Shown: positions 58,615-64,000 of the stretch, one piece after another
How positions within the stretch are numbered: the stretch's first letter is position 1
Layout of the letters: each line of letters begins with the position of its first letter
Assembly: GCA_009773645.1 (NCBI GenBank)
Contig: WSYB01000003.1
Location: 62,001 to 126,000 of the forward strand
Source: Geobacteraceae bacterium
GTDB taxonomy: Bacteria; Desulfobacterota; Desulfuromonadia; Geobacterales; Geobacteraceae
Reading direction: 5' to 3'
Length of the DNA stretch: 64,000 bases
Translations under genes and position numbers: made by a program
Notes under the pieces: model-generated
Told to the model about the DNA's origin: nothing
Databases searched by the model: none
The model's input: the letters and a program-made list of their open reading frames with translations, nothing else

Positions 58615-59968
58615 GATATGTGGCCACATCGATACTTTTAAGCATCGGATCGACAACCGCCACAATGGCGGCATAGCGAATTCCAGCCGCATCTGCAAGC
58701 CTTTGCGTCACCGGGTCCTCAATCTTTCTCCCGTTGGCGTCCATAATTATCTTTACGATCGGCGCTTCACAATCTGCCGGATTTGGCCTGAATACCACTG
58801 CTATTTCATTATTATCAAGCCTGACCAGGGTACCGACCGGGTATTTCCCCATCATCTCCACGAAACGGTTGACCAGCGTGCCGTCCAGAAAGCTCCCGGA
58901 AAGGCTGCATATCTCGTCCAGCGCAGTTTTAGGACTAAGAGGGGTGCGGTAGACGCGCAGAGTGGTTATGGCATCATAACAATCGGCAACCGCGATGATC
59001 TCGCTCATGGAGCCGAACGGCAAATCTCTGGCCCATTCCGGATACCCCTGGCGGTTGTGCCTGATGTGGTGACCGAGCACCGCCCTGGCCACCTGAGGGT
59101 TTATCCCTTCCATTTTGCCGACTATATTTGCCCCATATTCGGGATGCTTCTTTATCTGTTCGAATTCGGCGGCAGAAAGCCCGCCTGCCTTGTTTAAGAT
59201 GCGTTTTTCAATCCGGGTTTTCCCTATGTCGTGGAGAAAGCCTGCTATGCCGACTCCCTCGATCTCGTTCCTGCCAAGTCCGATAGAAGCGCCCAGTGCC
59301 ATGGAGATAACCCCCACATTTACACTGTGGCTGAAGGTATAGTTATCGTAATCCTTGATCATCGCGAGTCCCAAAAGGGTTATATGGTCATGAATGGTCA
59401 GCGTGACCAGGTTTTTGACTACCGAGAGAACTTCTCCGCCGCTGGGAATCCTCCCTTTCTCGACTTCATTGAATACGCTGCGGACTGCTGCCAATGCCCG
59501 GTTGTAGGTTTCGAGCGCTTCAGATTCATTACCTTTGATGTTCCCCTTCATTTCTTCTCTGATAGTCAGGCGGATGTGTTGTACCTCTTCCTGCGCGAGC
59601 GCTTTTTCCAATTCCGCAGCCGCCAGGTTATTCCGGGCCAGGAGAGAGACGAAGATGCTCAGTTCATGGTGCTGCACGCCTCGGCAGATGATAACCGCGG
59701 TAATTTCCTTCTCTGTGAAACGGTCCGCGAGCTCTTTCACGGGGGCGGTGGGTACGACAAAAAGGTGCTCTTCCAGAAAGAGTGCACCGTCAATCACGCC
59801 GAGACGTATCTCGGACTGAAACCGCAATATCTGCATGAAAGATGTGGTAATTTCCTGCAAAGGCTGCATAACCGCGGGATGTCCCGCCGGATAGAAGGCC
59901 GTCCCCTTTACGACTCCGGATAGAAGGGTGGCTGTGCGTTGGGCAATTTGATGGCTTATGTTACTCAC
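58607..59968 (-). CDS. HD-GYP domain protein with N-terminal YPxGHP domain
   Basis: The 453-residue protein has an N-terminal domain of about 150 residues containing VKGTAFYPAGHPAVMQPL, then an HD-GYP domain. That domain is marked by DNYTFSHSVNVGVISMALG, AGFLHDIGKTRIEKRILNK, HPEYGANIV, LGHHIRHNRQGYPEWA and ADCYDAITTLRVYR. The GYP motif and the HD pair are intact, but HHE is changed to HHI, so c-di-GMP phosphodiesterase activity is probable though not certain. GTG 59968 overlaps the end of the upstream HEAT gene by 8 bases (GTGAGTAA), so translation is coupled. A longer frame to 60007 would lie inside that gene. Confidence 0.88.
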   Translation of the reverse strand: MSNISHQIAQRTATLLSGVVKGTAFYPAGHPAVMQPLQEITTSFMQILRFQSEIRLGVIDGALFLEEHLFVVPTAPVKELADRFTEKEITAVIICRGVQHHELSIFVSLLARNNLAAAELEKALAQEEVQHIRLTIREEMKGNIKGNESEALETYNRALAAVRSVFNEVEKGRIPSGGEVLSVVKNLVTLTIHDHITLLGLAMIKDYDNYTFSHSVNVGVISMALGASIGLGRNEIEGVGIAGFLHDIGKTRIEKRILNKAGGLSAAEFEQIKKHPEYGANIVGKMEGINPQVARAVLGHHIRHNRQGYPEWARDLPFGSMSEIIAVADCYDAITTLRVYRTPLSPKTALDEICSLSGSFLDGTLVNRFVEMMGKYPVGTLVRLDNNEIAVVFRPNPADCEAPIVKIIMDANGRKIEDPVTQRLADAAGIRYAAIVAVVDPMLKSIDVATYLK

Positions 59969-61586
59969 GGATCTCTTTCGCCAGCCTTTCAATGGTATCG
60001 ACCGCATCGTTGCAGGCAGCGCCGAGAGGTCCGCTTTGCGCCCCCCTTGCTCTCAAAACCGGCAAGGCCGATTCATCTCCCAGTTGACCGAGGGCCGCAG
60101 CTGCCGCGATTTGCAACTCTTCCCATTTGTTCCAGGCCAGCCAGTGCCGGGTTTCCAGCAAGCTCAGCAGGTGGGGAGAAGCCCGCCTGTCACCGATGCG
60201 GCCGATGGCCTGCAACGCCTCCTTTTTCAGGAAGAAAGTCCTCAACAAAATATCCTGTCCTGTTGCGAGCGTTATCAGGGATTGCACGGCCGATTGACTC
60301 TTCATAACTCCCAGTGAGTGAATCGCTTGTCTCACAATAACCGGGTCTCTGTCGGCAAGGAGGCCGATAACGACTGATTCAGCTTCCTTGCCGCCAATTT
60401 TGGCGATAGAGCGAATTGCTTCTTTTCTGACCCGTTGATCGCTGTGATATGCGAAGGGTTTAAGGTCGTTCAGGCGGTCCCGACAGCCGATCTCTCCCAG
60501 AATGGCAACCATGTTGCGCACCACATACCACCTGTCATCTTGAAGCGTAGCCACCACCGGAAGAACCGCAGGGAGGCCGATCCTTACAAGAGCCGTTGCC
60601 AAAGCCTTTCTGGCAAAGAGCCCATCGGCGATGCAGAGCCGCTGGATGACGGCATGCGCTGCCTTCTCTCCAAGCTGCCTGATTATCCGGTAAATCCTCT
60701 CAGATTCTCTGAACTCCTTGTTTTCCAGTTGCCGGAGAAGCACGTCGATCATTTTCCCGTCGGTTACCTGCTCAAGGGTAAAAACGGCGAACTCTCTTTG
60801 GACGGCGCTTCTGGCTTCGTCTGCGCTGTGTATTGCCAGGGCATCCGCAATGGGAAAGAGAGGTGCGAAGGCGGCCTGTTCTTTGAGTTTAAGCTTTTCG
60901 GCTTTTGCAGCCAGCAACCTGGCCAGCTGCAGATAGCGATTGTCGTCCCGCTCTGCATCCATTTGAGCAATCATCTCTTCGATCGACAATCCTTCTTCTT
61001 TCACCGCAGCAATTGACGGCGGCCCATCATCTGCTTCCGCAAAAGAGGGATCTTCCAGTTCGGAAACTGGATGTGTGCCGGCAACAGTCTCCAGGGCCTG
61101 CCGCTTTTCCCATATTACCGACAGATCGATTTCGTTTGCCCAGATGGTTTTGATGCCGCCTTCGGCCATCAGCTTTTCCATTCCGCCGTCGGCCGCAATC
61201 CGTTGCGGGGCTATGGTCATCAAGAACAAAAATGACTGGAGATCCTCCAGGGACAGGTCTCCGAGAAAAGTGACCCGTTTGACCCTGCGGATAAAGAGTT
61301 CTCTGGCCATGGAGAGCGTCATGGGATTATTTTCGACCATCGCTCCTCCCTCCTGGGAGGAAAATCCGCTGCGCGTGATGACCAGCGGCAGCTCTGCAGA
61401 GTTTAACACGTTTACCAGGGCATTATGGGAACGATGAAGGTTTTCGGCGCGTAAGGGATGCCCCTTGGGATAAAACCCGATGGATTTCATCGCCTTGTAT
61501 ACTTCAGCAAGAGCCGCTCCGCGTGTGCGGGCCGAATCGTCCTGCGTTTTTGCCAGCTTAAGCATGGGATTTTTACTGACGGTCAT
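59961..61586 (-). CDS. HEAT-repeat protein with N-terminal YPxGHP domain
   Basis: The 541-residue protein begins with a domain like that of the HD-GYP protein encoded downstream (MKSIGFYPKGHPLRAENLHR, about residues 33-52). A variable linker follows (about 170-215), then a C-terminal solenoid of HEAT repeats (about 290-540, for example VRNMVAILGEIGCRDRLNDL and RKEAIRSIAKIGGKEAESVV). It is probably a cytoplasmic scaffold or sensor. AAAGGA lies before ATG 61586, and a consensus sigma-28 promoter is about 36 bases upstream. The two-gene operon may therefore be expressed with motility genes. Confidence 0.85.
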   Translation of the reverse strand: MTVSKNPMLKLAKTQDDSARTRGAALAEVYKAMKSIGFYPKGHPLRAENLHRSHNALVNVLNSAELPLVITRSGFSSQEGGAMVENNPMTLSMARELFIRRVKRVTFLGDLSLEDLQSFLFLMTIAPQRIAADGGMEKLMAEGGIKTIWANEIDLSVIWEKRQALETVAGTHPVSELEDPSFAEADDGPPSIAAVKEEGLSIEEMIAQMDAERDDNRYLQLARLLAAKAEKLKLKEQAAFAPLFPIADALAIHSADEARSAVQREFAVFTLEQVTDGKMIDVLLRQLENKEFRESERIYRIIRQLGEKAAHAVIQRLCIADGLFARKALATALVRIGLPAVLPVVATLQDDRWYVVRNMVAILGEIGCRDRLNDLKPFAYHSDQRVRKEAIRSIAKIGGKEAESVVIGLLADRDPVIVRQAIHSLGVMKSQSAVQSLITLATGQDILLRTFFLKKEALQAIGRIGDRRASPHLLSLLETRHWLAWNKWEELQIAAAAALGQLGDESALPVLRARGAQSGPLGAACNDAVDTIERLAKEIRE

Positions 61587-61621
61587 GATCGGTCCTTTGG
61601 CTAAAATTTTTTCAATTTATC

Positions 61622-61648
61622 TTATCGGCAAAATCCTTGTCAATTTGA
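61622..61648 (-). promoter_or_regulatory. sigma-28 (FliA) promoter of the HEAT/HD-GYP operon
   Basis: On the - strand, TCAA (61648-61645), a 15-base spacer and a perfect GCCGATAA (61629-61622) fit the FliA consensus. Transcription would start near 61612-61615, giving a leader of about 25-30 bases. TTGACA inside the spacer region could also act as a sigma-70 -35 box. Confidence 0.65.
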
Positions 61649-61685
61649 CAAACAAGACCAGTTTTTTTGTTCTCTCCCCTGTTTA

Positions 61686-61714
61686 TTGACAGTCAGGCGG
61701 AAAGGGGATACTAT
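61686..61714 (+). promoter_or_regulatory. sigma-70 promoter of radA
   Basis: A perfect TTGACA (61686-61691) and TACTAT (61709-61714) are exactly 17 bases apart. They lie 34 bases before the radA start codon. Confidence 0.85.
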
Positions 61715-61747
61715 CCGGATGGCTGTAATAAAGCCCGGGAGAGGCAC

Positions 61748-63097
61748 GTGAAAACAAAAACTCTTTACTCCTGTCAAAAATGTGGCTACCAGTCGGCAAA
61801 ATGGCTGGGGAGATGCCCCGACTGTGACTCCTGGAATAGTCTTGTGGAGGAAATACAGTTTAAATCCGGATCGACGGCCGGCGATTCCGGCTCATCCGCT
61901 GCCCCAGTCCCGATCAGCCAAGTGGCCGGCGAAGTGGAAACGCGCCTTCCCTGCGGCATCTCAGAGTTTGACCGGGTGCTGGGGGGCGGTCTTGTGGCGG
62001 GTTCGCTGGTTTTAATCGGCGGGGACCCCGGCATCGGCAAGTCAACGTTGTTGTTGCAAGTGATGAACCATCTGGCAAAGTCCGTCGGGAACGTCCTCTA
62101 CGTATCGGGTGAAGAATCGGCGCAACAGATCAGGTTGCGCGGTTCCAGAATGGGAGTAAACGAAAGGGAGCTCTATCTTCTTGCCGAAACCGCCCTCGAG
62201 AAAATCATTACCCACGTTCACCGCCTGAAGCCACATGTGCTGGTGGTGGATTCCATCCAGACGATGTTTACTTCCGCGCTGGAGTCGGCGCCGGGGAGTG
62301 TCAGTCAGGTGCGTGAATCGGCCGGCCGTCTGATGATGCTTGCCAAAGGGAGCGGCACCCCGGTCTTTCTGGTCGGCCACGTTACCAAGGATGGTGCCAT
62401 CGCCGGGCCCAGGGTGCTGGAACATATGGTTGACACTGTCCTTTACTTTGAAGGGGACACCGGACATCCCTTCAGGATACTCAGGGCGGTGAAGAACCGT
62501 TTCGGTTCCACCAATGAGATAGGGGTTTTCGAGATGAAGGAGGGGGGTCTGTGTGAGGTAAAAAATCCCTCGGAACTGTTCCTTTCGGAACGCCCTCTTG
62601 GCGTCTCAGGCTCAGTGGTGGTGGCGACCATGGAGGGGAGCCGCCCTCTTCTGGTCGAACTCCAGGCCCTGGTTACCGGCTCTCCCTTTGGGGTCCCCAG
62701 ACGCACCACCATAGGAGTTGACCATAATCGCCTTGCGCTGCTGGTTGCGGTACTGGAAAAAAAGGTCGGGCTCAATCTGGCGGGGCAGGATATTTTCCTG
62801 AATGTTGCGGGTGGAGTGAAGCTGAACGAGCCGGCGGCGGATCTGGGAATGGTTGTTGCCGTGGCTTCCAGCCATCTTGACAAAACCGTTAATCCCCACT
62901 GCATAATGTTGGGCGAGGTGGGGTTGGCCGGTGAGGTAAGGGGTATCACTCAGCCGGAAACGAGGGTTAAAGAGGCTGCCAAGCTTGGTTTTGACCGCTG
63001 CCTACTGCCGGCCGGAAACATCAAACAGGTCAAAGCGAAAGGAATCGAGCTCGTGGGGGTCAGATCGGTGGAAGAGGCCCTGGAAAGGCTGTTCTGA
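61748..63097 (+). CDS. radA: DNA repair protein RadA
   Basis: RadA (Sms) is a RecA-like helicase that drives branch migration during recombination. The 449-residue protein has an N-terminal zinc finger (CQKCGYQSAKWLGRCPDCDSW, residues 10-30) and a RecA core with Walker A GGDPGIGKSTLLLQ. The RadA-specific KNRFG is present in LRAVKNRFGSTNEIG. A C-terminal Lon-protease-like domain follows (FLNVAGGVKLNEPAADLGMV, GEVGLAGEVRGI) without catalytic Ser chemistry. The start is GTG 61748, preceded by GGGAGAGG; the longer frame to 61667 would overlap the promoter. Confidence 0.97.
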   Translation: MKTKTLYSCQKCGYQSAKWLGRCPDCDSWNSLVEEIQFKSGSTAGDSGSSAAPVPISQVAGEVETRLPCGISEFDRVLGGGLVAGSLVLIGGDPGIGKSTLLLQVMNHLAKSVGNVLYVSGEESAQQIRLRGSRMGVNERELYLLAETALEKIITHVHRLKPHVLVVDSIQTMFTSALESAPGSVSQVRESAGRLMMLAKGSGTPVFLVGHVTKDGAIAGPRVLEHMVDTVLYFEGDTGHPFRILRAVKNRFGSTNEIGVFEMKEGGLCEVKNPSELFLSERPLGVSGSVVVATMEGSRPLLVELQALVTGSPFGVPRRTTIGVDHNRLALLVAVLEKKVGLNLAGQDIFLNVAGGVKLNEPAADLGMVVAVASSHLDKTVNPHCIMLGEVGLAGEVRGITQPETRVKEAAKLGFDRCLLPAGNIKQVKAKGIELVGVRSVEEALERLF

Positions 63098-63191
63098 TTT
63101 ACCCTGCGCCCAGGCACGTGAAATTTTACTTTACTTACGCAGAAAAATCCTTTTTAATATACTATTGATTTATACACGGATGGAGAGGCTT

Positions 63192-63548
63192 ATGGAACCA
63201 GAAAAGCTGGAATATTTCAGAGGTATTTTGCAGGAAGAGATGCGGTCGCTCCTGGAAGAGGCCGGGAAAACGGTCTCGGAAATGACGGCCGACAACACCA
63301 ACTTTCCCGATCCCAACGACAGGGCTACGCAGGAATCCGACCGCAACTTCGAACTTCGCATCAGGGACCGGGAACGCAAGCTTATCAACAAGATAAAGGA
63401 AGCGCTGGAAAGGATTGACGACGGCACTTTCGGTATCTGCGAAATATGCGGAGAGGATATAAGCGAGGGGAGACTAAAGGCCCGGGCCGTGACAACCCTC
63501 TGCATAGACTGCAAAATCGAAGAAGAAAAAAAAGAAAAGCTCCGCTGA
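63192..63548 (+). CDS. dksA: DksA/TraR-family RNA polymerase-binding regulator
   Basis: DksA binds the secondary channel of RNA polymerase and works with ppGpp to control rRNA and amino acid promoters. The 118-residue protein has the N-terminal coiled coil with the DxxDxA-type tip motif in PDPNDRATQE, then the zinc finger CEICGEDISEGRLKARAVTTL ending CIDC. That gives the four expected Cys. The start is ATG 63192, with GGAGAGG 5 bases before; ATG 63180 is less well placed. It is shorter than E. coli DksA (151) but of the usual size for this phylum. A GAF-domain gene follows after 61 bases. Confidence 0.93.
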   Translation: MEPEKLEYFRGILQEEMRSLLEEAGKTVSEMTADNTNFPDPNDRATQESDRNFELRIRDRERKLINKIKEALERIDDGTFGICEICGEDISEGRLKARAVTTLCIDCKIEEEKKEKLR

Positions 63549-63609
63549 CCTGCTTGCCTGGATGAACTTTCCCTCTCCACCCAAACGAGAACCATCTTCC
63601 GGAGTTTTG

Positions 63610-64000
63610 ATGGCTGTTCAGGACAGATATAACCTGTTGCGCAACGTGGTCAGGATAGCCAACTCCGCCAGTCATTCATATGCTGCAAGATTAAAATCCC
63701 TGACAAACCTCCTCACGGCAACATTTCAGCTTGAATCCGCAACCATTTATATTCTCGATGAAGAAAGACGTCATCTTTCCCAGAAAATTTCAAGCATCGG
63801 CTCCGGTAAGGCCGTTAACTGCCTGATTCCGGTGGGAGAAGGGATCGCCGGCCGGTGCGCAGAAAAAAAAATCATCCTGCGCTCCGGAAGGGAAAGCCTC
63901 CATCGTGATGAGGCCGTGAAAGGGAATGAAGGGGAGGTCCTGGCAGTCCCCATCCCGGATAACGACCGGCTTTGCGGAGTGATCACGCTGGGGCTGAAAA
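63610..64000 (+). CDS. GAF-domain protein, N-terminal part (runs off the window)
   Basis: ATG 63610 has GGAG 5 bases upstream, and the frame stays open for 130 codons to the end of the window. The chain begins MAVQDRYNLLRNVVRIANSA and contains a GAF-type domain (LTATFQLESATIYILDEERR, VGEGIAGRCAEKKIIL, LAVPIPDNDRLCGVITLGLK). What follows the GAF domain is outside the window. A sensor kinase, a diguanylate cyclase or a PtsP-like phosphotransferase are all possible. It lies downstream of dksA on the same strand. Confidence 0.75.
   Translation, partial: MAVQDRYNLLRNVVRIANSASHSYAARLKSLTNLLTATFQLESATIYILDEERRHLSQKISSIGSGKAVNCLIPVGEGIAGRCAEKKIILRSGRESLHRDEAVKGNEGEVLAVPIPDNDRLCGVITLGLK

Overview
The window is a chromosome segment from a GC-rich Gram-negative bacterium, most likely a member of the Geobacteraceae (Geobacter/Geotalea type). 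This placement is an inference. It rests on heme-binding CxxCH proteins, many c-di-GMP and PilZ/HDOD/HD-GYP proteins, sigma-54 promoters with an enhancer-binding regulator, a selenocysteine-type thioredoxin-like protein, GatCAB-dependent tRNA charging, and several families of long palindromic intergenic repeats. No rRNA, tRNA, CRISPR array or complete insertion sequence was seen.

Layout. 1-7.5 kb: housekeeping genes on the + strand (gatA fragment, gatB, mtnA, glnE, an endonuclease III-like gene). 7.4-12.4 kb: - strand genes (REC-GGDEF cyclase, nudL, rpe, rsmB, htpX), with long inverted repeats in three of the gaps. 12.5-14.7 kb: a UxxC selenoprotein with its own promoter and terminator, then a cardiolipin synthase. 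14.8-20.1 kb: an accessory patch with a Fic protein, an 18-bp tandem repeat, a truncated membrane protein and a 1275-residue SIR2 protein that resembles anti-phage defence sirtuins. 20.2-22.8 kb: a three-gene cassette of an O-methyltransferase, a 36-codon ORF and a divergent tryptophan 2,3-dioxygenase relative. 22.9-35.9 kb: mixed metabolic, membrane and signalling genes, including pyk, an Old Yellow Enzyme relative, a sulfatase-fold phosphoglycerol transferase and a decayed AEC transporter.

35.9-40.2 kb is a region of gene decay and toxin-antitoxin-like genes: an ORF6N remnant, a sigma-54-driven 41-codon ORF with its own terminator, a GxxExxY remnant, a MNT antitoxin with only a stub of its HEPN partner, and a winged-helix/nucleotidyltransferase pair behind a nested palindromic operator. 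40.2-48.7 kb returns to core functions (isochorismatase, prfC, PilZ, TatD, TcdA, ferritin-like protein, cytochrome). It ends with a sigma-54 regulator placed directly upstream of a lytic transglycosylase that carries a consensus -24/-12 promoter. 49.4-54.7 kb is a chemotaxis operon, cheW-cheA-cheR-HDOD-cheB. 55-64 kb holds a methyltransferase, fabH, HEAT and HD-GYP proteins behind a consensus sigma-28 promoter, radA, dksA and the start of a GAF-domain gene.

The most rewarding places to look again are the selenoprotein (12578-13147), the hidden sigma-54 transcription unit (36203-36526), the methyltransferase/peptide/dioxygenase cassette (20299-22779), the DSR1-like sirtuin (16235-20062) and the 244-bp MITE-like element (48691-48934).
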